NCBI RefSeq assembly: GCF_011759375.1
Contig: NZ_JAARML010000001.1
Location: 434,001-498,000 of the forward strand
DNA: 64,000 nucleotides
Direction of reading: 5' to 3'
Source: Paraflavitalea devenefica
Lineage (GTDB): Bacteria; Bacteroidota; Bacteroidia; Chitinophagales; Chitinophagaceae
Positions 33,839 through 42,345 of this stretch are shown one piece after another (positions within the stretch are counted from its first letter, which is position 1; each line of letters opens with the position of its first letter). The notes beneath the pieces were generated by a model. It was not told the origin of the DNA. It searched no databases and worked only from the letters and a program-made list of their open reading frames with translations. The translations under genes were made by a program, and so were the position numbers.

Positions 33839-36800
33839 TTAATTAGCTGCTTTTAAAAGGTCGCCATCCTGGTAGATGTTTTGCTGTTGCAGGCATCTGC
33901 CGATCATGCCCAGCATATCGGCCTTCATTTCTTCGGTAACCCGGGCAAAACCAAAGATGCGGGCTACAAAAGGCACAACGGCTTCGGGCTGAATGGCAAT
34001 AGATTCCCGCACTACTTTTTCAATGGCCATGATCTGCTCTTCGGGAGCAATATATTTCAGCTTTTTAACAGCAGCAGGCAGGCTACTCCGGTCGCGCAGT
34101 GTGGGCGCCTGCATTTCCCGGTGCCAGAGAAAGTCTTCACTGACCCTGATCCATTTGTTGGCTTCCGCATATTTTATGGCCTGGAGGAGGGAATCGCGGA
34201 TACGCGTTCCTACCCTGGCTACACCGGCTGCCTCGATCATCCTGCGGGCCACTTCATCGAAGTGTACCGGGCTTTCCACTTTCACGATCTCTTCGATCCA
34301 AACGGCCAGTTTGCCTACTGAGTGCTGGTGTATTTCCTGGGAAGTTATGTCGGCGGGAACTTTTGCCAATTCATAGCCGGGAATGCCGGGATTCTCTTCT
34401 GTCATGGTCTCCCGTTCAATAGCTGTAGGTTCTATGGGTTCTTCTTCCTGGTAAGTATCATCCTCTATGTGCTGTCCTTCTTTTGCTTTTTCAATGGCGG
34501 CTACCAGCCTGTTGAGTTCACGTTCGGGATTTCTGAACCAATCGGTACTCCACACGCGGTAGATGCGCCATCCGATGGCTTCCAGTACCTGTTGACGCAA
34601 CCGGTCCCTGTCGCGTGCTGAACGGGCGGAATGATAAGCGGCGCCATCACACTCAATGCCCAGCAGGTACCTGCCGGGATTGGTTTCGTCTACAATGGCC
34701 ATATCGAGGTAATAGCCCCGTGAGCCTACCTGCCTTCTGACCGTATATCCAAGCGCTGCTAATTTATGCGCCACCATTTCTTCAAAAGGGCTATCGGCCG
34801 GCAGGCCGTCGATATTTTCCGGCAAGTGTAGTTTTCCATGCTGCGCAAAGTGGAGGAAACTTTTGAGCGCCCGGATGCTGTATCCCTGGGTGCGGTTGAG
34901 ATCAATATCATCGGCCGTGATGTTGGTGAATACTTCACAGCGCAATTTGGCGCGGGTGATGAGTACGTTCAACCGGCGCTCGCCCCCTTCATTGTTGAGG
35001 GGGCCGAATGACATGTTAACCGTGCCATCTGCAGAACGGCCATATCCTATACTGATAAAGATCACATCGCGTTCATCACCCTGTACGTTTTCAAGGTTCT
35101 TTACAAAGAAGGGCTCATCGGCGTGTGCATTGAAGAAAGGTTCCAGTTCGGGATGTTTTCTTCTCCTGGCTTCCAGCGCATCCTGAATAGCCTGTCGCTG
35201 GGCCGTGCTGAAAGCGGCTACGCCTAAACTCAATTTGGGTGATTTACGGGCATGTTCCAATACTGCCTCTGCTACTATTTCCGCCTCTTTGGGGTTGGTC
35301 CTTGTTTTGCCCCTGTCATAGACCGTGTCTTTCAGGTGATGGAATACCAGGCCCATCCGGTGTTTTGAACCCGGGCTGGGGAAGATGACGAGTTTGTTCT
35401 CATAAAACTCATGGTTGGAGAGCATGATGAGTGATTCATGGCGACTGCGGTAGTGCCACCTCAACATTCGCTGGGGAGCGCCCTGTGCATCGCACATGCC
35501 GAGTATGCTTGGCAAATCGGCTGTTATGTTGTCTTCATCATCTATGTCGCTGGTCAATGAATCGAAGAAGCTGGTGGGCGGTAATTGTTTGGTATCACCC
35601 ACTACTATTAGTTGCTTACCACGCAGAATAGCGCCCAACGCTTCCACCGGCCGTACCTGGCTGGCCTCATCAAATATGACCATATCAAATTCAACTGAAC
35701 CGGGTGCGAGGAAGTTGGCAATGGACAGCGGGCTCATCATGAATACTGGCTTGATGGCCTGTATGGCCAGCCCGGCTTCCTCTACCAATTTACGGATAGG
35801 TTTATGACGGGCTTTTTTATTGAATTCTGTACGCAAGGTATTTACCTGTCCGCCGGCCTCGAGGCGCGGCATGTTTTCCCAATGTTCGGCGGCTGCACGG
35901 GCACGATTGTATTGGAGGTTGAGCCGGTCTGTTTGCCTGAATTGCCGCACTACTTCTTCATGACTGGCGCGCTCAAATTTTCTAAGGGATGGATTGGCGA
36001 TGATGACCTGCTCCAACAGGTATTCATACCACGCTTTCTGCATGGCTGTCATGAGCAGGTCTTTTGCCTGCGGCCACTGTGTGGCGGTATTGATGAGTGG
36101 TTGCAGGTTTTCTGCGGCGCCTGTTTCTGCGAGGCTATTCCACAGGATGGCCTGGTGTATCTGCACAATGCCTTTTTGCCAATCCTGCAGCAAGGTTATT
36201 TGTTGTGCAAATAATTGTTCCAGCAATGTTTTGTTGCCAAACCGGCGGGCTTCATCGAGATCCAGTTTTTTGACTACCTGTTGAATGGCGTTCTTATGCT
36301 GGTCCAGTTTTGCGATAAGCTGGTCATGGTACTTTTTAGCGACGGCGGGTTCTTCGTGTTTTTCCAGGTAATCAAGTACTACTTTGGGGCAGATACCCGT
36401 TGCTATTTGTTTGTGGACGATGAGCAGGTAACGGTTGACGGCTTCGAGCGCGGGCCAGTCGGACCTTAGTTTTTGCCAACGCCTGCCAAACAGTTCGGCG
36501 GCCAATGCATCGTGTTCCTGTAAGGTTGTTTCCAGTCGCCTGCTTTCGAGTATGGCATCAATGTATTCCAGTTTGCTGTTGTTGTCTTTTGGCAAGGCGG
36601 TTTTGCACAATGCCGCCAATTGCTGGTTGCTTTTATTGTAAGCGCCTATGAGGAATTTGTGCCATTTATGTCCATGCGCCAGCAGGTTTTGTCTTATCTC
36701 CATCACTTCCTGCTGCCAGGCTTCGGGGATAAAGATGTCTTTGTACTGCTCACGAAGACTGGTAAGCCGTTTGCCTGTTTCCAGCAGTTCTTCTATATCA

Positions 36801-38725
36801 ACCTGGTTCAGGAACCAGCCTGCATGTTTTATAGTCAATCCCTCCAACGCAGGTTTAAGCGACAGTAATTTGAAGACGGATGCCAGGTTGGTTGTTTCTT
36901 CCTGATTGACCGGGATGGTGGTATTGATGTGGCCGGCAGCCTGTGCGCCTGCTTCTTCTATTTCTTTGGCGGCGGTTTCCCCCTGCTGAAATGATTGCAG
37001 GAGCGGCTCCTGTTCATGCGGCAATAATACCATTAAACGACTGCCCCAGAAGAGCAGGTTAACCGGCATCCCAATTTCTTTTAACCGTGCCTGCACCCGG
37101 TTTGTAAAGGCCTCTGCCCTTGTCATACGGGCGGCATCCCAATTTTCTATCTCCGGCAGCGGTATTTTTTCTACTGCTTCCTCTTTTGTATCGTCGTATA
37201 TCTTCAACAGGTAGCCGATGACCTGGTGAGCTGTAAGCCCGCTGTTGCCAACCGGTGTATTCATGGCATAGCAGTATGCATTGAGCTCTTCTTTATGGTT
37301 TTCCAGCAGGGACACGTGTTGCTGTAATTGCTGCAGGGTAGGCCGGCCCAGTTCCAGCACCCGGCGTAATTCCTGGTGCAGTTCTTTTTTATTGGCTTTG
37401 TGGCTATGCAATTCCAGGCAGGCTTCGCCCAGGTTGATGTTATCCAGTCGCCGCTTTACTACTTCCAGGGCCGCCAGTTTTTCAGCTACAAACAGTACTT
37501 TCTTTCCCTGGCCGATGGCATTGGCGATGATGTTGGTAATGGTTTGTGATTTGCCCGTACCGGGAGGCCCCTGTATGACCAGGTTTTTTCCTTCATTAAC
37601 GGCCAGCATGGCCAATAGCTGCGAGCTGTCGGCATCTACTACCTGGAATAACTGGTGGGCATTGGTGTCTTCATCAATGTGTGCATGCTCCGGTATACCT
37701 ATTCCTTCATGGCCAAAGCCCTTATCAAAAAGGCTAATAACGATGGGATGCAGAACAGGCTTTTTATCAGCAGGCCATTTGTTGTTGTCGAGGTCATTGT
37801 AGATCATGAATTTTCCAAAGGAGAAGAAACCAAGTTCTACCTCATTGGGCTCTACCTTCCATCGCGGCACTTTATCAATGGCCGTTTCTATTGCATCGAA
37901 ATAGGTATTGATGTCAAAGTCATCCGGCTCGGGCATATCGGGAATGATGATGCCAAAATCTGCTTTCATTTTTGCCTGGAGGGAGATGTTAGCGCCCATT
38001 TCCTCCAGGGTATAACGCAAGCGGAAACGCTCGCGGGCGCTGGAGCGGTCAAGGCTCACGGGTATTAGTACGAGCGGCGCTTTGTGTAGTTCCCGGCTAT
38101 TGCCAGCCTCGTACCAATGTAACATGCCGAGTGAAAGATAGAGGATGTTTACACCTTGTTCTTCTATGCTTGTTCTGGCATCGTAATAGGTATTTAATAA
38201 CCTGTGTTGGAGGGTGAGCTCCATTTCATTGGTCTGTAGTTTTGTATCTGTAAAGGTCCCTTCCTGAGCGGGCAGTGGCAAAGTTTCCTCTGCTTCAGGA
38301 GCTGGCGCCTTGTTTTCTTCGGGGACAAACAACGTGTTTTCTTCCGGAACAGGCGTAACACCTTCGTCGGGAAAGATGCTCTCATCAAGAGCAAGTGAAA
38401 TATCTTCTTCCTGTTGGAGCAAGGTGTTTGCTGCTACAGGCGTTCCATTTTTGCGGTCTTCCTGCTCAGTCAGCGCCATTGCTTTGAGTGTCCCGTTCTT
38501 AACATTTTCTTTGACGGGCTTATTATCTTCTTCGGATGCTTTGGCGAGGAAGGTCATCGACTTTCCCTGCCGCACCAGGATATCATAGACGGCGAGTGAT
38601 CTTTCGTTTACGATCTGCAGTCCACGGCCGGCGGACATTTTATAATTCAATAATGGATTGCGTAGCCCGAGGTCCAGCAATTCTTTACGGGAAGCTTCGA
38701 GTTTATTCAGTATGGTTTCACTCAT
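33839..38725 (-). CDS. SF1 helicase-nuclease with DUF4011 and DUF3320
   Basis: A 1628-residue protein of the COG1112 type. It starts with a DUF4011 segment (LEASRKELLDLGLRNPLLNY) that contains a long acidic low-complexity insert. The SF1 helicase has Walker A GPPGTGKSQT (G386-K392) and Walker B DEASQ (D1019), with IVVGDTKQLPP and the C-terminal VLITRAK. A restriction-endonuclease-like (DUF559/Vsr-like, MTES_1575) domain has GIECDGAAYHSA (E1358, D1360) and YRVWSTDWF, and a DUF3320 domain is at about 1455-1520. Proteins of this kind are candidate phage-defence or nucleic-acid-repair enzymes; I recall a COG1112 helicase in the Mokosh defence system. It is a single gene with no methylase next to it. 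Confidence 0.88.
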   Translation of the reverse strand: MSETILNKLEASRKELLDLGLRNPLLNYKMSAGRGLQIVNERSLAVYDILVRQGKSMTFLAKASEEDNKPVKENVKNGTLKAMALTEQEDRKNGTPVAANTLLQQEEDISLALDESIFPDEGVTPVPEENTLFVPEENKAPAPEAEETLPLPAQEGTFTDTKLQTNEMELTLQHRLLNTYYDARTSIEEQGVNILYLSLGMLHWYEAGNSRELHKAPLVLIPVSLDRSSARERFRLRYTLEEMGANISLQAKMKADFGIIIPDMPEPDDFDINTYFDAIETAIDKVPRWKVEPNEVELGFFSFGKFMIYNDLDNNKWPADKKPVLHPIVISLFDKGFGHEGIGIPEHAHIDEDTNAHQLFQVVDADSSQLLAMLAVNEGKNLVIQGPPGTGKSQTITNIIANAIGQGKKVLFVAEKLAALEVVKRRLDNINLGEACLELHSHKANKKELHQELRRVLELGRPTLQQLQQHVSLLENHKEELNAYCYAMNTPVGNSGLTAHQVIGYLLKIYDDTKEEAVEKIPLPEIENWDAARMTRAEAFTNRVQARLKEIGMPVNLLFWGSRLMVLLPHEQEPLLQSFQQGETAAKEIEEAGAQAAGHINTTIPVNQEETTNLASVFKLLSLKPALEGLTIKHAGWFLNQVDIEELLETGKRLTSLREQYKDIFIPEAWQQEVMEIRQNLLAHGHKWHKFLIGAYNKSNQQLAALCKTALPKDNNSKLEYIDAILESRRLETTLQEHDALAAELFGRRWQKLRSDWPALEAVNRYLLIVHKQIATGICPKVVLDYLEKHEEPAVAKKYHDQLIAKLDQHKNAIQQVVKKLDLDEARRFGNKTLLEQLFAQQITLLQDWQKGIVQIHQAILWNSLAETGAAENLQPLINTATQWPQAKDLLMTAMQKAWYEYLLEQVIIANPSLRKFERASHEEVVRQFRQTDRLNLQYNRARAAAEHWENMPRLEAGGQVNTLRTEFNKKARHKPIRKLVEEAGLAIQAIKPVFMMSPLSIANFLAPGSVEFDMVIFDEASQVRPVEALGAILRGKQLIVVGDTKQLPPTSFFDSLTSDIDDEDNITADLPSILGMCDAQGAPQRMLRWHYRSRHESLIMLSNHEFYENKLVIFPSPGSKHRMGLVFHHLKDTVYDRGKTRTNPKEAEIVAEAVLEHARKSPKLSLGVAAFSTAQRQAIQDALEARRRKHPELEPFFNAHADEPFFVKNLENVQGDERDVIFISIGYGRSADGTVNMSFGPLNNEGGERRLNVLITRAKLRCEVFTNITADDIDLNRTQGYSIRALKSFLHFAQHGKLHLPENIDGLPADSPFEEMVAHKLAALGYTVRRQVGSRGYYLDMAIVDETNPGRYLLGIECDGAAYHSARSARDRDRLRQQVLEAIGWRIYRVWSTDWFRNPERELNRLVAAIEKAKEGQHIEDDTYQEEEPIEPTAIERETMTEENPGIPGYELAKVPADITSQEIHQHSVGKLAVWIEEIVKVESPVHFDEVARRMIEAAGVARVGTRIRDSLLQAIKYAEANKWIRVSEDFLWHREMQAPTLRDRSSLPAAVKKLKYIAPEEQIMAIEKVVRESIAIQPEAVVPFVARIFGFARVTEEMKADMLGMIGRCLQQQNIYQDGDLLKAAN

Positions 38726-38932
38726 ATATCGGGATGAAAGTAAGATAAAACAAATTTCAGGCCGGTGTGGGGGACCGCGCAGGAAACAAGTTATAAATTA
38801 AATAATGTAGAAGTTGATCGGGATGAGTGAATTAGGAATAATGTAATTGAATGCAGTGATGATTTGCACTGTGAAGATAATATTGTTTGAGAGGAAAAGC
38901 AAGGGAAGGGTGAGCAGGAGTTGTTAAATGTG

Positions 38933-38977
38933 GGCACAAGTACCCTTGCGCGCGTGGCCAGGCCGCATACTTGCGCC
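38933..38977. repeat. Imperfect palindrome, family B copy 2
   Basis: GGCACAAGTACCC (38933-38945) and GCATACTTGCGCC (38965-38977) are inverted copies as at 26903-26946. The 540-nt gap 38726-39265 holds this element, the 11-bp array at 39107-39183 and otherwise no gene that I can see. Confidence 0.7.
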
Positions 38978-39106
38978 AGCAGTGGAAGGCGGAAAAGCGG
39001 TAAGTATTGATCGTTTGCTTTGATGGGATGGTGCGTTGTGCCTGGTGGGGTGTTGTGAGGGTTACGTGTGGTATTTATGCCCCCTTTTTGAGGGATATAG
39101 AAGGGT

Positions 39107-39183
39107 CCGTATAATATCTGTATAGTATCCGTATAAAGTCTGTATAAGGCCTGTGTAAGGACTTTATATTATCCGTATAAATC
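39107..39183. repeat. 11-bp-period quasi-tandem repeat, seven units
   Basis: Seven units of exactly 11 bases: CCGTATAATAT, CTGTATAGTAT, CCGTATAAAGT, CTGTATAAGGC, CTGTGTAAGGA, CTTTATATTAT, CCGTATAAATC. Inside it TATAAAGTC (39132-39140) and GACTTTATA (39160-39168) are inverted. It ends 82 bases before the ATG of the hypothetical gene at 39266. Confidence 0.88.
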
Positions 39184-39265
39184 TGTCCGGGTATTGGACA
39201 CGTATATATAAGAGGAAGTATTTCCATTTGTAAAACATAATTGATAACCAATTCATTGAAAAATT

Positions 39266-39958
39266 ATGGCCAGGTCAACATCTATTCTCTTCAAGTTCAA
39301 GGGAACTATTGGTGAACTAACTTTTGTCAAGAGCCGTACTTATAAACCCCATGTTCGCTTAAAGAGGGGTACTATCAAACCTGCGGTACTGAATGAGAAA
39401 ATGGAAGCGAGCAGGCAGTTGTTATTATCGTGCAATAAGCAAGCCAAACTGTTGTTTGATGCGTTGCGTGATGAACCCCATGATGGCAGTTTATGGTCGA
39501 GGCTGGTAAAGACTTTTTTCCATGCGGCGGCATCCGGAAAGGTTCCTGATGTACGTTTATTCCGGAACCTGGAATGCGACGTGAAGCACCCGCTGGAACC
39601 AATAGCCGGCAGCTTTCAACATCATAATAAGTTACAATTAAAACAGGAGAAAAAAAAGTTAACAATCGCTATCCAACTGAAGTCGCACCCGGTTGTTCCG
39701 CAGGACCCTTTTCCGGGAGATTATCGCTTGCGGGTAGTGGTAGTATTCCCGGATTTTGACAATCATAGTTACCAGAAAGAGGTAGCAACCGGTCCGGTGA
39801 CCAGTCTGAAGCATCCATTGAAACCGGTGAATGTACAGGTACCGGTGCCTTCGGCAAAAGCAGCCTATCTTGTTTTGGTAAGCGTGGAGGCGATTATGAA
39901 AGGAAAGCCGATTGATTTGCAAAGCATGGCAGCCATGAAAGTGGTGGCGACCTCGTAA
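39266..39958 (+). CDS. Hypothetical protein, Chitinophagaceae-type family
   Basis: A 230-residue protein with no signal peptide or membrane helix. The N-terminus has FKGTIGELTFVKSRTYKPHVR and a basic RLKRGTIKPAVLNEKM segment, the middle LWSRLVKTFFHAAAS and the C-terminal half a beta-rich domain (DYRLRVVVVFPDF, AYLVLVSVEAIMKGKP). I recall similar proteins beginning G-T-I-G-x-L-T-F as multi-copy families in this group of bacteria, faintly like the DUF6266 N-terminus. The function is unknown. The 11-bp repeat array lies directly upstream, and I see no other regulatory site. Confidence 0.7.
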   Translation: MARSTSILFKFKGTIGELTFVKSRTYKPHVRLKRGTIKPAVLNEKMEASRQLLLSCNKQAKLLFDALRDEPHDGSLWSRLVKTFFHAAASGKVPDVRLFRNLECDVKHPLEPIAGSFQHHNKLQLKQEKKKLTIAIQLKSHPVVPQDPFPGDYRLRVVVVFPDFDNHSYQKEVATGPVTSLKHPLKPVNVQVPVPSAKAAYLVLVSVEAIMKGKPIDLQSMAAMKVVATS

Positions 39959-40060
39959 ATAGGTCTTATTTTGCTGCGGCAATAAAATTGTTTAGCCAAA
40001 AAAGCAACAGCAGGTGGGCAATTGGAGTCATGGTATAAGCAAGAAGCCCCAAGCATACAT

Positions 40061-40663
40061 ATGAAAAAAGTCATATTTCTCCTATTATTCCCTTTGATTG
40101 CTGAAGTGGTTATTTCCTGTTGTAACTGCATGGAGCCGGTGATCCGGCGTTATACCAATAAGACGATTTCTGTTGAGCACCTTGACAACAGTGGGTCTGA
40201 GGCAGTGGTATCCACGTCGGGATCCGTTACTAAAAAAGCCTATGGTATCCGGCTCCGGTTGATCCGCGAGCAACTGGCCTGCATCCAGCAAAGGAAGTCC
40301 TTGTTTATTCAATCAGCCTATGCCTATAGCTGCGGCTGTGAGCCCGCCCTTCAATTTTTAGCCAAAGACAGTATTACCTCCATTAAGGTGTATACCCTGA
40401 ACGATTTTGATGGCACACATCCGGCAGGCTCCGATCTCTCCGGCTATTTTAAGGTGTACAGTGTTTACAACTTTATGACTATAGAAGATTATTTAAAGTA
40501 TATGGATGTGACCTTGTATGCTGAAAGTCAATTGGACACCAGGATTGATCTGTTGCTCATGACAGCCCCCGTCCTTACTGGCCAACATCAATTTAAGGTT
40601 CAACTGACCCTATCGGATGGCCGGACCCTGGAAACCGAAACCTCCACCATAGAATTACATTAA
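40061..40663 (+). CDS. Exported lipoprotein-like hypothetical protein (DUF5034-like?)
   Basis: A 200-residue protein starting at ATG 40061 (an upstream TTG is less likely). A hydrophobic leader ends at VVISCCNC, a plausible lipobox-type cysteine cluster. The body has YTNKTISVEHLDNSG, AYAYSCGCEPALQFLAKDSI and LKYMDVTLYAESQLDTRIDLLL. The C-C-x-C leader followed by a DNSG motif reminds me of Bacteroidota DUF5034 lipoproteins, but I am not certain. Its stop overlaps the ATG of the next gene (TAATG), which implies coupled translation. Confidence 0.65.
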   Translation: MKKVIFLLLFPLIAEVVISCCNCMEPVIRRYTNKTISVEHLDNSGSEAVVSTSGSVTKKAYGIRLRLIREQLACIQQRKSLFIQSAYAYSCGCEPALQFLAKDSITSIKVYTLNDFDGTHPAGSDLSGYFKVYSVYNFMTIEDYLKYMDVTLYAESQLDTRIDLLLMTAPVLTGQHQFKVQLTLSDGRTLETETSTIELH

Positions 40664-41469
40664 TGCGCAACCAATTTATCCTCATTTTCCTGGTGTGTGT
40701 ACCCGCCTCGTACCTGTGTGGCCAGCAAAAACCTTCAACAAAACCCTCCACACGCGTATTAGAATGGCAGTTAAAGCCAGCGGCTGGTTATAATATTCCC
40801 CTGACCAGGCTTTTCAAGGGGGATGCGACTGATCAGTTGATTAAGTATGATGATCAATCCTTTTACTGGCAGGTTTTATCGCTGACCTTATTTTTTCACA
40901 AGCATTGGGGTGTGGCGTTTCATTTCCAGGCAAATGCTTCCGGCAAGATATCTTCCAGGGATGAAAGGTTCCAGCAACAGATGCAAACTGAATACGGAAG
41001 TGACTATTATATTACGCATTCTTCAATTGACGATCTCAACAAGTTTAATATTGTAACTGGCCATTTTGACCGTGGCTACCTGGGCGTGATTTACCGGATT
41101 GAGTCCAACCGTTTTTTTATTTATCCGCAATTATCATTGGGCGTTCTTTCATTTTACACGGATCTTGAAACTATTCGTCTGAAAGAAAAAGCGACCAATA
41201 ACAGGATGGATCTTTATTATTCAGCCGGGGATAGACCAGCTAAGGACCATTTTACGATCGCCGCCTCTACGGCAGTAGGCTATAAATTGAATAAGTGGCT
41301 TTATCTGAATCTCGATGTGATGGCCTCCTGGTATAAAGCGAATTTCACCTATACCAAGACTACCCTGGACGTGATCTCCCGGCAAAGTGTACAGGAAACA
41401 ACCAGGTATAAGCAAGACCTGCTGGGCCTGAGTGTGGGAGCGGGGTTGATCATATCGTTGAAAAAATAG
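40663..41469 (+). CDS. Exported outer-membrane beta-barrel protein
   Basis: A 268-residue protein with a signal peptide (FILIFLVCVPASYLCGQ). The mature part alternates aromatic beta strands (YWQVLSLTLFFHKHWGVAF, YPQLSLGVLSFYTDLE, WLYLNLDVMASWYKANFTY) and ends in LGLSVGAGLIISLKK, typical of an 8- to 10-strand porin-like barrel of the Bacteroidota type. Translation starts inside the stop of the preceding lipoprotein gene, so both proteins are probably made in fixed ratio and may form a surface pair. Function unknown. Confidence 0.75.
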   Translation: MRNQFILIFLVCVPASYLCGQQKPSTKPSTRVLEWQLKPAAGYNIPLTRLFKGDATDQLIKYDDQSFYWQVLSLTLFFHKHWGVAFHFQANASGKISSRDERFQQQMQTEYGSDYYITHSSIDDLNKFNIVTGHFDRGYLGVIYRIESNRFFIYPQLSLGVLSFYTDLETIRLKEKATNNRMDLYYSAGDRPAKDHFTIAASTAVGYKLNKWLYLNLDVMASWYKANFTYTKTTLDVISRQSVQETTRYKQDLLGLSVGAGLIISLKK

Positions 41470-41564
41470 GGGAGAAGTTATTATTATAACATAGAACAGG
41501 ATTAAGGAGTTACAGATAGCATATTAAATATCAACCAATTACAACCCCATAGTATGGGTATAGG

Positions 41565-41595
41565 TTGGCAATAAGGCATAAAACAATTAACTTTA
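41565..41595 (+). promoter_or_regulatory. Candidate promoter of the MNT/HEPN operon
   Basis: TTG at 41565-41567, a 20-nt spacer and TAACTTTA at 41588-41595. The ATG at 41600 follows within five bases, so the transcript would be nearly leaderless. Confidence 0.4.
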
Positions 41596-41599
41596 TCGC

Positions 41600-41902
41600 A
41601 TGAACCTGTCACCTACAGAACAGTTACTACTTCAGCAATTCTTTGCCGGTATTCCGGTAAAGAAAGCCTTTCTGTTTGGTTCAAGAGCACGTAATGAAGC
41701 CGATTCCCAAAGTGATATAGACTTATTGGTAGAACTGGATCACTCAACACCGATAGGCATGAAGTTTTTCACTTACCAGTCGGATCTTGAAGAATTACTG
41801 TATAAAAAGGTCGATCTTATTAGCACAGAAGGCATCTCCCGCCATATACAACCTTTCATAGACAAGGATAAGATATTAATTTATGAGAGGACCGATCACT
41901 GA
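41600..41902 (+). CDS. mntA: MNT-type nucleotidyltransferase antitoxin
   Basis: A 100-residue minimal nucleotidyltransferase. The active site reads FGSRARNEADSQSDIDLLVE, the G-S-x-R-x(n)-D-x-D arrangement, with a third acid near KVDLIS. In type VII toxin-antitoxin pairs MntA adds AMP to a tyrosine of the HEPN toxin HepT and thereby silences it. The next gene overlaps it by 20 bases and encodes a HEPN domain, as expected. The enzyme itself appears complete. Confidence 0.9.
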   Translation: MNLSPTEQLLLQQFFAGIPVKKAFLFGSRARNEADSQSDIDLLVELDHSTPIGMKFFTYQSDLEELLYKKVDLISTEGISRHIQPFIDKDKILIYERTDH

Positions 41903-42122
41903 CAAAACGAGAATCATTCATATCCTTGAAGCTATTGAAGAAATAGAAAAATACCTTGCCGGCGATACAGAAATAGCCTGGAAGCCAATCAGAGGTTTCA
42001 GGAATATTTCTATCCATGAATATTTTGCAGTCAACTTTCACCTGGTTTGGGAGATAGCTCAAAATGATCTTCCTGTTTTAAAAGGGGAGTTCAGTAAAGC
42101 CCTGGCGAGCTTTCGGGAATAA
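41883..42122 (+). CDS. hepT: HEPN-domain protein (HepT-like), internally shortened
   Basis: A 79-residue HEPN protein; the usual length is about 110. The N-terminal helix (RIIHILEAIEEIEKYLAGD) and the C-terminal part (IAWKPIRGFRNISIHEYFAV, LVWEIAQNDLPVLKGEF) both match DUF86/HepT. The roughly 35-40 residues that normally lie between them, including the helix with RNLEIIGEA, are missing without a frameshift. The RNase motif R-x4-H and the HxY tyrosine that MntA modifies remain (RNISIHEY). It overlaps mntA by 20 bases. Whether the shortened fold is stable or toxic is unclear; it may be a remnant. Confidence 0.85.
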   Translation: MRGPITDKTRIIHILEAIEEIEKYLAGDTEIAWKPIRGFRNISIHEYFAVNFHLVWEIAQNDLPVLKGEFSKALASFRE

Positions 42123-42345
42123 CAATGCAGCAGACCCCGGTTACTAAATAGTTGGTTCCAAAAATCCGGAAATAAGTATATTCGGCTAGTGAATACAGGA
42201 AGCCTTATTGATTAGCAGACCCTCTCCAAATAAGATAGCAATCCTACTCCTTTTTTTATCCGTATTGTGCAGATCAGTTGATTTTCCCGGGAACTAAAAA
42301 CCGGGCAATGTGCTTTTTTACCGCTAACCAATAAACCAACCTAAT

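Noticed and set aside
39107-39183. CRISPR array
   Set aside because: The 11-base period leaves no room for spacers, units are degenerate, and no cas genes are nearby. The same applies to the heptamer arrays and to the 46-bp tandem repeat at 46679-46788.
33839-39958. Integrated genomic island around the helicase
   Set aside because: No integrase, tRNA, att-like direct repeat or composition break was seen; one large helicase gene alone is not enough.
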